64,000 nucleotides of DNA from Sycobia sp. Sy_11 (Eukaryota > Arthropoda > Insecta > Hymenoptera > Epichrysomallidae). How positions within the stretch are numbered: position 1 is the first letter of the stretch; each line of letters begins with the position of its first letter. Under the pieces are notes generated by a model. That model saw only the letters and a list, made by a program, of their open reading frames with translations, had not been told where the DNA came from and searched no databases. Below are positions 10,139 through 21,985 of the stretch, piece after piece. Made by a program: the position numbers and the translations under genes. The DNA is taken from assembly GCA_018907035.1 (NCBI GenBank), contig JACCIC010000004.1:286001-350000 (forward strand). Reading direction: 5' to 3'.

Positions 10139-10640
10139 TGTAACGGTGCGCGTGTCCACCTCGAACACGAGGACGGCGGGCACGGCCGTTGCAAAAGGGG
10201 TGCCCGGCTGGGCTTAGCCCCGAATGAATTCGGCGAAGGAGAGGGGCGGTTCGCGAAGGGCGAAGACTCGCATGCTGGATTTGCGCGGTTCACGGAATAA
10301 GAAGACAGAAGAATTAAAATTGAATTGGATTTAATATCGGGCGGTTATTCCGCGGAGACGGGGTCGGGCGACAAGTTCGTCCGCTCGGACTCGTCCTCAG
10401 CGCGTGTGCACAATTCCGTGGCACAAACACGCGCGTCCGGTCGTGTACACTCCCCGAAGAAGAGGTACGTAGCGAGGGGGAACACGTGGAGCATGAGGCG
10501 TGTTCCCGTAAACGATGAACCAAGACACCGAAAGCAAAAACAAAGCGCGTGGAGCGAAAAGCCGGCTAAACGCGTGTCAATCCTAGCTCTCCTATTTTCT
10601 CTCTAACTCTTCGCGCGCGCGGCCGTCTCTCCCCACTCCC

Positions 10641-10674
<34 letters not shown>

Positions 10675-10755
10675 TACGTCTCCGCCAGTTTAGTTGTGCG
10701 TCGGCCTGTAACATATAAACATCTATACATCGGAATATACATACACATATTTACA
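10139..10755 (-). repeat. gypsy 5' LTR
   Basis: The plus strand begins TGTAAC next to the primer-binding site and ends TTTACA, giving TGTAA/TTACA inverted ends over 617 bp. It contains a GC-rich core and a (CT)n tract at about 10645-10672. The block around ATTCCGCGGAGACGGGG recurs at 6168. An alternative outer edge is 10713. Confidence 0.65.
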
Positions 10756-10806
10756 GGCTACGGCTAGAGAGAGAGCAACGGGACGTCGGAAAGCAAGCGC
10801 ACACAG

Positions 10807-11012
10807 TGCTTGCTTTATCGGGATAATAAGACAAAGCAGAGTATAATATTAATGACGTCATTATTACGTCTAATCCTTACAGCGCGTCTCAAAGAACTGA
10901 CACGTGGCGGGGCAGCTACAGGTTGCTGCTCGAAGTGCGCTCCCTCACACACATGTATCGTCGGCAGCTTGACGGAAACGTGTGCGTCAAGCTAACGTCT
11001 CTACATCCAACA
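10807..11012 (-). repeat. copia 3' LTR
   Basis: Reads TGTTGGATGTAGAGACG on minus. It matches 19293-19497 along its length. The left end (TGCTTGCT on plus) is less certain. Confidence 0.8.
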
Positions 11013-11031
11013 CTCTCTCTCTCTCTCTCTC
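11013..11031 (-). promoter_or_regulatory. copia polypurine tract, (GA)n
   Basis: On minus a pure (GA)n run ends directly at the TGTTGG of the 3' LTR, the expected place and composition for a plus-strand primer. It could also be an expanded microsatellite replacing the original tract. Confidence 0.6.
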
Positions 11032-11416
11032 GGTAGCACAGACGCACTTACGTGAATCCATGCTCCCTTCATTTATACCAAATCTTTATTAATTATATCC
11101 AGACACACACCAGTTACATAACGATATGTACATACAATATATATATATAAGAACCCCTACTGCATAAGCTGAAAATAAGTGTATTGTATGTCTGTATGTG
11201 TTATATATAAGTGTCAATATAAAAGTATCAGAGATTCGTTGTGGTGACTCTCGTTTCTGCAATTGCCGACTGAAAATACAGAGAGGATAAGGAAGGTCCG
11301 TGAAAAGACATATGAATAGATTTGATTATTAAAATTTTATTTCCATTTGTACATTTATTTTTCAATCATCCTCGCTACAATTTTTCTCACTGCATTCTGT
11401 AACATATATGGTAAAA

Positions 11417-13745
11417 TCAGTGATTTAGAATTAGACTCGTCAGCCTATTGTGTATATATACTTTCAACCCTTTCATAAAAATTTCAGCTAATTGTTCCGA
11501 CGTTTTAACCCATTTAATTTCTACTAATTTATTGTTCACGCATTCTTTGATATAATGTTCTTTGCGATTAATCATATGACGAAGCCTATTACTCCCATCG
11601 GTTTTAGCACATGATTGTGCGGCCTGATTGTCGCAAAATAGAATTATTGGATATAGCTCTTGCTTCAGTATTACTTTGATTGAATTATGTAGCGCGATAA
11701 GTTCTTGGCAAGTATTGCTCATCGCCACGTACTCAGCCTGACAAGTGGACAGAGCCACACTTGACTGTTTTTGATTCCGCCAGCCAACTGTATATCCATA
11801 CAGCTTGATTACATAGCCACACGTGGTTAAAGAGCCTTAACAATCGGAAAGACTGGCATCCGAATCCGCGGTTAATTTTTCCTCGATTCCTTTAGACGTG
11901 AAGCCTAGCGTTTTCGTTCCTTTCAGATATTGCATTACGCGAGCTACCATTTTCCACTCAAAATCTGTGGCGTACGAAATGTCAGGCCTGGTTGAGTTAT
12001 CCAGATATAGCAACGACCCTACTGGTTCCCTATACAGAGTGTAAGGTATTTTTAAATTTTCAGACTCTGTTTCTTCTTTGTTTTTCATATCTGCGTTTGT
12101 GACGTCATTCTGTACTATTGGGGTTCCTACACGCTTTGCATTGGTGAAACCAAACCGATTTAGAACATTGTTAATAAATTTAGTTTGTGATAATTTCATT
12201 ACACGGTTATTTATGTCACGTTCAATATTGATTCCGAGAAATTCTTTTGGTTTGTTAAATGTTTTAATTTTGCACTCACTTCCTAAATCATTTAATGTAT
12301 GATTAATTTCGGTATCGTCATTTCCCATTATTAGAACGTCGTCGACGTATAACAACATTACTGTTATTTTATATTCATTTAGTTTTATAAAGAGACACAG
12401 ATCAAGATCGTTGTTCACGAAGCCTAGTTTGTTTGCTATCTCAGTGAATTTAATATTCCAGCGCTTGGGGCTGATTTTTAGTCCGTAAAGAGACCATTTT
12501 AATTTCAGAATGTTATTTTCAATTCTTACCGGACAGTGAGTTAATCCTTCCGGGAATCTGAGATAAATGTCTTCTACTATGTCGCCATATAAAAAGGCAG
12601 TTTCGACGTCTAATTGTTTTAGCGTGAGACCGTATTTATTTGCGATTGCGAGAAAGGCTTGGATTAGCGACAGCTTAGAGATCGGTGCATAAGTTTCTCT
12701 TATATCATATGAATTTTTGTCTTTAAAACCTCTGATTACAAGCCTAGTTTTGAAAGTTATTTTTCCGTCGCTTGCTATCTTACGTTTAAACACACATTTT
12801 CAATCTATGATATTTGGTTTGTTTTTTTGTTTATACATTTCGGCTATTGTTATTTCCGCGAACACATTCTTATCGTTTAGCGAATCTATTTCTTGTTTAA
12901 TAGCTTTTTCCAGTTTCGGCTATCAGGTGAGTTGATTGCTTCTCTATACGTCTGGGGGTCTCTGTTGATTTTAGCTAGAAGCGCGTGATATTTAATTTCA
13001 GAGTTGTTTTCTAATTTATCAGAATCTAACGAGTATACGTTTTGATTGTTCGACTTTTTAGACATACTACGTGTTATTCGAGGTTCTTGTTTATTTTTGC
13101 TTTTATCTACTGTATTGGTGTCAGTCTCGAATTGTACATTATTGTTGTGTTTGTCACAGTTTTTATACGTTTTGTGTTCAATAAACCAAACATCTCTTGA
13201 CTCGAATACCCTCCTTTCTTCAGGTACGTATATGTTATATCCGTTATTGTGGTAACCTACAAAACAGCCCTTATTTTCGGTTGTTAAGAACTTAATCTCC
13301 ATTCCTCTTTGTTTCCTAAATATAGCAATGCACCCGAACCGTTTCCATTTTGTAATATCGATCTTAACTTTATCTGGTAGTGTTTTTAGTGGTATATTGT
13401 AGTTTATAGATTTGTGTGAAGTTCTGTTATATACATAGTTTGCAGTCCGTACTGCGTGATCCCATTGTGTAGGTGGTATGCTGGAATAATACATAATTGC
13501 TCTTACTTTATTTTCAAATATTCTGTTCAATCTTTCGGCTACACCGTTGTGTTCAGGAGTGTCAGGACATATCAATTATAGTTCTGTTCCTAATTTGTTT
13601 AATATGTTTACTGTTTCTCTACCTGTGAATTCGGTGCCTTCGTTGCACCTTAAAAAGCATACTTTTGCGTCCCTACCGATGATATTTCTGAAACTCCTCA
13701 CACTTCTCTAAATATTCTCCGGTGTGATTCTTATGACGCATAAGG
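11417..13745 (-). pseudogene. copia Pol: integrase part, reverse transcriptase, RNase H
   Basis: The integrase C-terminal half is at 12886-13745 (CPDTPEHNGVAERLNRIFE keeps the catalytic E; GTEF is preceded by N where a catalytic D is expected, so that residue is lost). RT is at 11837-12793, with ETYAPISKLSLIQAFLAIA, QLDVETAFLYGDIVEDIYL and an intact LLYVDDVLIMG active site. RNase H is at 11417-11758 (STCQAEYVAM, CDNQAAQ, RKEHYIKE). RT and RNase H share a frame broken by one TAA at about 11837. A frameshift near 12900 and a TGA near 12800 separate integrase from RT. The protease and the integrase zinc finger are deleted: gag runs straight into mid-integrase at about 13745. These enzymes would copy RNA to DNA and integrate it; this copy cannot. 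Confidence 0.9.
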
Positions 13746-14987
13746 TATGCTATTTGCACTTAAGTGCACATGCTGGCCGCAGCCAAAGCATCTTCTCTGC
13801 TCTTCGCGTCTCGCGCTTTGCCTACGTCTTAGTGCATTGAAATTTTCATTTCTATTATAGTCGCGTCTTATGAACCCACCTCTTCGGGATTCTGGACATC
13901 TCCGTGTAAAGGGCGGAGACGACCGGTTTGAACCCACATTGAGAGAGCTCACTGGAGCCTATCTCACTGGTTTTACCGCTTTTATCTGTAATATTAGGTT
14001 TTTAAATTTTTCAAGTTGCATTTCTACACCGACTGTGCCTTCATGCACACAGTCGGCCTGTATCGTTTTCGGAAGTGAACCCGCTATGGCATTGTAAAAT
14101 ATGTCGCGTTTTTCGTCGGTTGATAATTTGCTTGCTCTCGGTGCGTTTTCAAATGTCCGTATTGTATCCTCGAACCTATTCCAAAACTCGACGGCTTTTT
14201 CTTTACCAGGTACGTATTTTAATTTATACAAGTGTTTTCTCGCGGTAACACGCGTTATTCTGCATTCTAATCTCTTGTATTCTTCTAATTTAGATATTAT
14301 TTTACGCGGTGATTTTATCTCTACAATTCACAGACAATATGCAATATCCATGCGATTAATTAATATTTCGCGAACTTTATGTTTGTCGACTTCTATTTTC
14401 TTTTCGGAATAATTTAAATCTGCTATATTTTCGTCTAAAATGTAGCTGAGTCGTTTCGTTTTCAATTCAGACAAGAAATAATCTTTAAAAATATCGAAAC
14501 GCGTATTAGTCGACAATTTGTATTTCCTGACGACTCCGTTTTCTTTACTCATCGCGTTTTCTAAACGTTCTGCCAAAACATCTATTTTATCGTCTTTAAG
14601 TTTCTCGTTTATTTTTGATTCGACTAATTTATTCACGGTTTTCTCTAAATATTCCGTAATTTGCACATTCTCTCGTGTCGATGAATCTTTATCATTTACT
14701 TCGCGATTGTTCCTTCCCTCTATTTTATCGCACCTTTCTGGTTGAAGCACGCATACTTCTTTTACAACTGAATCAGAATATTCAGTCTCTCGTAGCAAAC
14801 TTTCTGCTACCTGTTTGAAATTTTCAGAGATTTTCTTATCAGTCATATCGTTTATTAACAATCGCCTTTCTGTTTCACATTTTTGTCTCTCGTTTCGTTC
14901 CGTCGTGTCGCTGCTAATTAAATCATTTGTTTCTGATCTGTCAATCGACAGATCGCTAAATAATCTTTTAATATTCTCATCGTTCAT
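13746..14987 (-). pseudogene. copia Gag, interrupted
   Basis: Starts at ATG 14987 (MNDENIKRLFSDLSIDRSE). A long charged N-terminus (about 220 aa, K/E-rich, probably coiled) precedes a gag-like helical region (KYVPGKEKAVEFWNRFEDTIRTFE, then QLEKFKNLILQIKA), a basic stretch (RRGGFIRRDYNR) and a degenerate zinc knuckle (CFGCGQHVHLSANS: two Cys, knuckle H and final Cys replaced). Two in-frame stops, TGA 14328-14330 and TAG about 13956-13958, break an otherwise single frame. An N-terminal extension this long is unusual for copia gag. Confidence 0.8.
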
Positions 14988-15701
14988 ACTACCTCGTCCC
15001 AATTCACTTCAGAGGGACTTATCACTCTCTCTTGAGAGATAAGAGGTACTAGTCTTTTAGACCCCAATAGAAATGGATTCTCCTGGACCCATGGCTTCTG
15101 CTGCAGAGTTGGCACGTCATCGTCATAGTCAGAATTTTGTTGTGCTTGAGCAACGCTTTTACGCACCTCTTCAAATTCTTTTTCATGGGTGACGTTAGCG
15201 AATTTCTCAATACTTTTAATCATTGGCTTTTTTTGGACCTCCTGGTTCTGGATCCTCGCAATATTTAAAATTTGCATGCGCATCGTGTCGGCCAGCTGAT
15301 TGGCCAGTGTTTGAACTAACTACCTGTTAGTTTCTCTCTGCAACCTGAAAAATTCCGATCGCTCTTTTGCTGCCTCGAGTCTGGCTTCTGTGACTCGGGC
15401 TTCGCTTTTCTTGTCGCAATCTTCGAGAGCTCTTCTCAGCTCGTCTCTCGTTATAGGCGCCGTATAGGTCCCTTCAGGGATTTCATGTTTTAAGGTTTTA
15501 CACCTCTAGGGCACTCGCGCACGAGTGTCTCACTCTCAGTGGCTTGAGCAGATGGCCTATTTGAACAATTTTCTCATCAGTGAAATATATGTATACGCTC
15601 GTAACGTCCTGTGTCGCCAGAGAAACGTAAACTTTTCGTTCACTTGTAATCAGATATAACCGCTTCTCGATCCGCGATTGTCCCTCTTGCCATATCGCCA
15701 T
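14984..15701 (-). pseudogene. unrecognised ORF fragments upstream of copia gag
   Basis: Two minus-strand coding-like pieces in different frames. The upstream one (15498-15701) reads MAIWQEGQSRIEKRLYLITS and has mixed hydrophobic strands (KVYVSLATQDVTSVYIYF). The second can be followed from about 15470: TRDELRRALEDCDKKSEARV, ARLEAAKERSEFFRLQRE, then after one TAG, LVQTLANQLADTMRMQILNI, ending SPSEVNWDEVV at 14984, four bases before the gag ATG. The middle is a likely coiled coil. Composition is more protein-like than the flanks. I do not recognise a family. It could be part of an unusual copia 5' ORF, a captured gene, or an old viral-type remnant. Confidence 0.4.
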
Positions 15702-15710
15702 CTACGAAAT

Positions 15711-16913
15711 AATAAGAACACAGTTATTAAAAGCTGCACTATATTATTTCCACGTCGATGGTTGATGTTGACTGGGGTTTACTGAAGTAAGATCTTTCTG
15801 TTCAACAAAGGAACTCATCACGCTAAAGTAATATTTAACGTAGCCGATCTTCTACTGTTCACACATCTTGCCCCCACCCATCTCCACAATTTGCATTTCT
15901 ATTATAGTGCGCATTGCCCGCGTAGCTGCCACTTGAAACATAACAACGCTGTTAAAAGTCACAAAACAATATTTCTGTACAGGCCTGTATTTGTTTGAAA
16001 CACTATGCGCGACATCAACGGCTATTCAACTCCAGATTACCCTGGAACCCACTGAAGAAGTATCAGCAACCCCCAGGAGAAAGAGGACCGTTCTGTGTGG
16101 TCATAGGTGTGTAACCGAAACAAAGCCTTTTACACGTTGCATACATATTAAAATGATATGCACCCATCGACACTCATGACCCACGCTCTTGCAACATCAA
16201 CCATCCGATAAACGATCCACCCTCAAAAATCGAATATCCACCCGATTCTTAGGACAAGTAGCGTCCCAGAGCGTATAACACCCGACCTTCATTAGTGCTG
16301 CCTAAATGTAAATGTCGGGAGTATGAGCAAGACGTCCAAGGATCCAAAGCTAAATCCCGAACAAATTGTAAAGCACTAAGTCACGGCAGCGCAACAGCAA
16401 GCGTACACGCATGGGAGCGCGCATACATAAGCGCGCGCGCATATCAGCATTTATATATGCAGTGACATTCGCGCGCACTCATGAAAACCCATGCGAACAG
16501 GCAAGGATTTGCTTTAAGTGTTATACAACATGCCGCCAGACCGACCACCATTGGCGAATAGACACACTGAAATCATTTTTATTTCAGTACGTGACAATCT
16601 TTACATTTGGTAAATCGATTTTCCAGCTCAGAAAAGTCAAAGTGGCGCAAAGGAGGTAACTACCGCGTCCCCGGGCTCAGGCGCCGCGCGGGATTTGGCC
16701 GGCCGCTCGCGCATAGCTCTTGCTGCTCGGACTTGCTTTCCCCCACCGCGCACGCCTATCTACTCTCTCTCTCTCGCTTGGTGCACGCTGATTGGCCGCG
16801 CCCCACCGCGCGTGCCACGCTTGCGTAGATAATTTCTCCACTGGCTGCGGCACGGTTCACATGGATACCTGCCGCTTGCGCCAGGACTGCGCGCATCCAT
16901 CTCATTCGCACAT

Positions 16914-16957
<44 letters not shown>

Positions 16958-17564
16958 AGTCAGCCCAGGCTTGAGCATCGATGTAACGCACAGACGTGTG
17001 TGCGCCACAGTTCAACAGCTACGGCCTTCCGCGCACACGCATAGAGGTATATACGCATGCATATATGCGTCCGAGTGACTCAACGGCGCTATATACATAT
17101 AGCTTTGCCGCGAGTGTTAGTGCTCATGACGACGCATACATGCGCGTTAGGCATACACTCACACAACCGTACTCAGCTTTCACACACTCTTTCACACATG
17201 TACTATACGGTTGTTCTTTACCGGCGACAACTTTACGATGTATATATGTGCGAATGCACATACATACATACATAATTGCGCATGTGCATACCTCTGCAGA
17301 AGTATGCAGCTGCATGCACATGAATACGCACATGTACTTTTCTTCATACACACGTGCGTTTATTTAATTTAAAATAGTAGATTTTAGAACCTATAAATAT
17401 TAGAATGATTATAATTCAAACGCGCGCATGCAAGTGTCATTGTATTAGTTAAGTGCGCGCGGGTATACGCATTGCATGCTATCTCTATTCTCTCTCACTC
17501 TTCCGCGCGCGACTACACTATCTCTCTCTCGCTCTCACTCACTCCAGCGCGCGAGGCTATACTA

Positions 17565-17614
<50 letters not shown>

Positions 17615-19280
17615 AGCGCGCGAGTATTGTACATCTAGTCAGTCACTCTCTCTTTCTCTAATATATCGCTTATTCTCATACTTTCTATCTAGTCGAACTA
17701 CCTAGATATAGCCCTTTGTCTGTGTACTGTACTCACACTCTTAACTTAAAAAGTAATACTTCAGTTACATCATTTGTTGCTAATTCACAATTATTGTTAA
17801 ATTTTTATCACCTTTTTATTAACAGTTAATAATTATTGTTAAGCTTTATTTAAATAATTTTTATTGTTATTAATAACTAATTACTATTATCAACTTCCAA
17901 TTATAATTTTCAATGAACAATTAACAATTATGATCAATCCGCATTTTACTTGTTTTTGTCAATAATTAATAATTAATGTTAAATTTAATTTATTTTTATT
18001 AATAAATAACAATTATTGTTAAGTTTCAATTATAGTTGTATAATTAATAATTAACAATTATTATCAAACTTCATTTATATTTTTATTAATAATTAATAAT
18101 TATTGTTAAATAATATTATTCTCATCTTGAATTGCAATGACAATAAACATATTAGTTTTTAAAAATATTTGTGATCACATAAACTCAAATTGTTATATTA
18201 AAATTATTATATTTTATGAGTTGTATGTAGTGCGTGTACATTAGTATATACGCATACACTCATACATTCATGTTTTTACTAGGCTATATGAGTATACTCG
18301 ATTACCCCGCGCAGTATATACATGCGCGCGGCATTTATACTCAACCACTTGTACAGTACACCGGGCCCATTTGCGCGGCACTCACACTATAGTTCGTCTT
18401 TCAAACTTCTCTCTCTCCATCCATTCTTCGTGCGAAGCTTAGTCACACGTGCGCGCCGGTTACCATCCTTCTTAGCGGCGCGACGGTTGTTTTTAGATTG
18501 ATTTCCCCGAATTGTTTTTCTGTTCTCTCCCCTTTTCTGGGAGATGGGGTCTTCCAGTGCTTCCTGCAAAGCAATTTTCTTTGTAGTGTTTTTACCTCTT
18601 CCCTTTTCTGTGTATTGACTCAAGCTTTATTTTCTGCGCGCATTTTGTAATTCCGGGATTTTATATCCGTATATGAGATTTCCGTACTTCTCGTGATTCG
18701 AACCTAGATGTCAAATATCTGAGGGAGAGACTTCCAAACTTTAAACGCATCTTTACTTCGTTTCGTGGCTTTATTTCTACTTTCAAATTTGCCCTGTTTC
18801 GCACTCCCGAAACTCACATAAATGCATGCTTGTCACACTCTCTTTGAAATTTTCCCCAAACTACTCTATAGACTCTCACACTTCACACCTTCATTTCTAG
18901 GACTTACTCTTTCTGGAAACAGAATTATTATCAATTCTGTCGACATCCTTCCTGTCAACTTTGCTATTAAAAATGTTATAAAAATAACAATTAATCAGTT
19001 TTATGTGTGTGTGAAAGCACTGCACTTGAACGCGTTTAAATAGGCCTTAAGCACTCCCGCACTCAAAATCGCGAGATTCTGGGCGCAAACCGCGAGCACT
19101 CACGTAAATAAATTTACGTCTAAAATATTATTGATTTTAATAATAGTATTTTATTATTTCAATGAAAACTAATATAAAGTAATCTAAAATTAAACTAATT
19201 AAACTAATGTTAATACTATTAATAAAAAAAACTTTAAATTTAATTAATCTCGATAATTAACACGCGGTGGCAACGTGCGT
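15711..19280. other. repeat-rich insert inside copia leader, no recognised gene
   Basis: Contains GC-rich CpG-bearing patches (16400-17350), (TC)n tracts at about 16917-16954 and 17569-17610, and an AT-rich low-complexity stretch (17750-18130) of repeated TTAATAATTA-like words. No ORF here has recognisable motifs. Confidence 0.55.
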
Positions 19281-19292
19281 GGCCCAATAACC
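19281..19292 (-). promoter_or_regulatory. copia primer-binding site (tRNA-iMet internal type)
   Basis: GGTTATTGGGCC follows the 5' LTR end (CCTAACA). Copia elements are known to prime from an internal tRNA-iMet fragment with a GGTTATGGGCC-like site; this has one extra T. Confidence 0.7.
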
Positions 19293-19497
19293 TGTTAGGC
19301 TATCGGGATAATAAGACAAAGTAGATTATCATATTAATCACGCCTTTATTACGTCCAATCCTTACAGCGGGTCTCAGAGAACTGGCGCGTGGCGGGGCAG
19401 CTACAGGCTGCCGCTTGAAGCGCGCTCACTCACACACATGTATCGTCATCAGCTTGACGGAAACGTGTGCGTCAAGCTAACGTCTCTACATCCAACA
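19293..19497 (-). repeat. copia 5' LTR
   Basis: The plus strand runs TGTTAGGCTATCGGG to CTACATCCAACA, with TGTTAG/CCAACA ends. A minus-strand AATAAAGG at about 19343-19350 can serve as polyadenylation signal. Confidence 0.82.
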
Positions 19498-19524
19498 ATA
19501 TATATACACACACACACACACACA

Positions 19525-19525
<1 letters not shown>

Positions 19526-19573
<48 letters not shown>

Positions 19574-19714
19574 TTCGTATATTTCCGTTTTTTAAAATTA
19601 AATACCGTGAATATTTTCGTAGTGATGCCAACTGAAATTCAAGCAAAATGTTGGTATGCGAAAGCATACTGTTTAAGCAGACAATGGATATTACCTTTTT
19701 ATGCAGAAATAACG

Positions 19715-19764
<50 letters not shown>

Positions 19765-20409
19765 ACGTATATTATATTGTACATATTATATATACACATT
19801 TTAAATACGGTTTACTGAGAAATATTGTATTGACGTCTATGGGCAGTGGGTTACGATATTCCGTTGCCTCAAGACGATTTCTATAGGCAATTGTGTGTTC
19901 GGATAATAAAATGCGATTTACAGGTGTTTTGAAGCGACTTCTACGAGGAGTGTCGTGTATAGCTGGTGGGAAATAATGTCCAGGTAGGTTAATACAACTT
20001 CTATGAAGAGATTCGTATTCTATCATTCGAACACGCACACTCCCAGTAAGAGTCGTCCCGGGATACCTGGACATTGTATTTTACCACCCTAACACATAAT
20101 TCTATATAGCAGTCGTCCCGAGATATTTCCTATAATCCGAATATGATACTCTCGAACTCGAAAGTACAATTTTCTCCATCGAAGCCATATTTAATATGAA
20201 TATATATATTGTATAAAATCGTCGACAAAATATCAACTTCTTGACGCTACATTGAAGCAGCTTTTTATACAGAAGCGACGATAGGTAAATTACGGTCAAT
20301 TATCTATAGTAATATAGATTTTTATATATTTTTTACTTAGATATTATTGAATTGTTTATGAAATCAGTTAAATTATTATCTCGGGCAAAACCGAGACGGG
20401 GGATGCTAG
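19526..20409 (+). mobile_element. non-autonomous Helitron H2, with an inverted 5' module
   Basis: It ends with TCTCGG/CCGAGA hairpin, then CGGGGGATG, then CTAG, followed by T at 20410. The minisatellite lies at about 19830-20070. The module around CCGTGAATATTTTCGTAGTG (19590-19625) is on the opposite strand relative to H3, H4 and H5 and lies between two (TA)n tracts (19526-19565 and 19716-19760). The 5' edge is approximate. Confidence 0.78.
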
Positions 20410-21169
20410 TATATACATATACATAGTTTCGAAGTTGTTGGTAAAGACCCTATTTGGCTATCATTTCTTTGGTTCAAACTAAAAAAAAAAACATAGTCTC
20501 TCGTAAAAATTCTGAAGTTAATAGAACGTATAAAAACAAAAATATCATTTGTCGTCACAAACTATATTCAGTACGATTTGGCATACAGAATCATTTTATA
20601 AGAGAAGGAGAAAGAAAGACAGAGAGACAAAGAGAGAGAATTAGAATTAAAATTTTATTTATTAAAGCCGAAGGACTCCAGAGAGAGAGAGACGCCATCT
20701 TAAGAGCTTATTCGAGGAGCTACACAAATACTCCGCAGCTAGAATTTCAAGACGGTATCATTCTCAAATTAATCCCGCGGAAACAGTAAATTAATTTGAA
20801 GCATGTTCTGCGTTAAATTTGTATATTTTTAAATCGAATTTGTGTAAAATATTCGTGCGAGTTTTGTTTTGTTAATCTTTTCGAACTGTATAGCGATACT
20901 AGATTTAAATCTTGCGGTATTAACTGATACATAAATTTTTCAATTGCAAGCCGGCATATAATTGCGTATTTTCTGTAGCATTATTTTATTAATTTGGCGA
21001 CGCGATTTATTTAAGAAACATCAGTATCATCTTTTCTGCGAACTTTGTGTGTTCAACATAGCTGAAGCGCTTATGCAGGCATAGATCCGTCTAGTAACGT
21101 TCATATCTTAATAATATTTAAAAAATACAAAAATACAAAAATTCAAAAATACAATTTTTTGGTACTCTT
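20410..21169. other. region between Helitron H2 and BEL gag
   Basis: No gene seen. TTTGGCGACGCG at about 20995 resembles a BEL primer-binding site and would mark the inner edge of a 5' LTR, but the sequence before it does not match the BEL 3' LTR at 26063. An A-rich patch at 21118-21160 precedes gag. Confidence 0.45.
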
Positions 21170-21985
21170 ACGATTACCTACTATGAAGCACGCCTCAAAC
21201 TATTAGAACCTTATTACAACGAATTATTCACGCGCCATGATGAACTATTTTCTCATTCGATTGAGCTAAGAGAGCATGAATATTTTTCAAAAAATTATTT
21301 CACATGCGCGGAAAATTCGTACATCGCTGCGCTCGCCGATATCAATGCGGAAATCGACCGCCTGCGTGCAAATTCTACTATGCAGCCTCGCCAGTTCCAA
21401 GGTGTTAAGTCGAACGATTTATCAACCGCGACGCATCACGTAAAGGTTCCTCGCGTCTCGTTACCGAAATTCTCTGGAAATCAAAACGATTGGGAATCAT
21501 TTAAACAGCGTTTCGTATCACTTATTATAAGCAACCGCGAATACTCCGATGTCGATAAGTTACAGTATCTGCTTAGTACAGTTGAAGGGAAAACGGCAGT
21601 CCGACTTCGCGGCATAGAAGTAACTGACGCAAAATTCAAGGTCCCTAGGGATAAATTAACTAAACGTTACGACAATACTCGTAAGCGACTCGCAAATTAT
21701 CTTGAATCTTTGATACAGCTATCGACTGTTCGTTCACCAAACGTATCAGAATTAGACGTTTTAATTGATGACGTCGAAGTCGCAGTAAGAGGACTCGAAA
21801 CACTCGGTTGTCCCATTGTATCATATGATAATTGGTTTGTTCATTGTATCATTAAAAAATTAGATGCGCATACACGCGAAACATGGGAAATCTCGCAGGA
21901 GGAAACACAAGTTTTTTTACACTTAGTCCGACTTAATGTCGTTTTTGGACCGTCGCCTGCAATCACTCGATCAAGCAGACGGTAA
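21170..21985 (+). pseudogene. BEL/Pao Gag, N-terminal and capsid-like part
   Basis: The first ATG is at 21380, but the frame is open and Gag-like from about 21170 (YYEARLKLLEPYYNELF), so the true start was probably upstream. The DUF1759-type region is clear: VPRVSLPKFSGNQNDWESF, then LQYLLSTVEGKTAVRLRGIE and HCIIKKLDAHTRETWE. A frameshift in a T-run (about 21911-21917) moves the reading to the next frame, where zinc knuckles and protease follow. Gag forms the particle that holds the element RNA. Confidence 0.85.

Larger units (their letters stand above)
5931..10755 (-). mobile_element. Ty3/gypsy retrotransposon, internally deleted
   Basis: A minus-strand element with a 5' LTR (10139-10755), a TGGCGCC primer-binding site, a gag ORF, a small integrase remnant and a 3' ORF ending next to an LTR-like end (TGTAAACC, read on minus at 6240). 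The 3' and 5' LTRs share about 34 bp (6166-6198 and 10341-10376) but their U3 parts differ, so the two ends may come from related subfamilies. Protease, RT and RNase H are absent. No target duplication was found. Confidence 0.7.
10807..19497 (-). mobile_element. Ty1/copia retrotransposon, decayed, with nested extra sequence
   Basis: Two directly repeated LTRs (10807-11012 and 19293-19497, roughly 10% diverged) bracket a minus-strand copia gag-pol (11417-14987). A PBS follows the 5' LTR and a purine tract precedes the 3' LTR. The 8.7-kb length exceeds the usual 5 kb because about 4.3 kb of unrelated DNA lies between PBS and gag. No matching target duplication is seen, so the pair may be recombinant. 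Confidence 0.78.

Noticed and set aside
17057..17705. Several LSLSLS-rich ORFs
   Set aside because: Translations of (TC)n microsatellite.
18387..18623. 78-codon ORF ending in KDEL
   Set aside because: No signal peptide, highly basic, no conserved motif; the ending is probably chance.
20410..20994. BEL 5' LTR
   Set aside because: No similarity to the 3' LTR at 26063-26515; only a PBS-like word is present.
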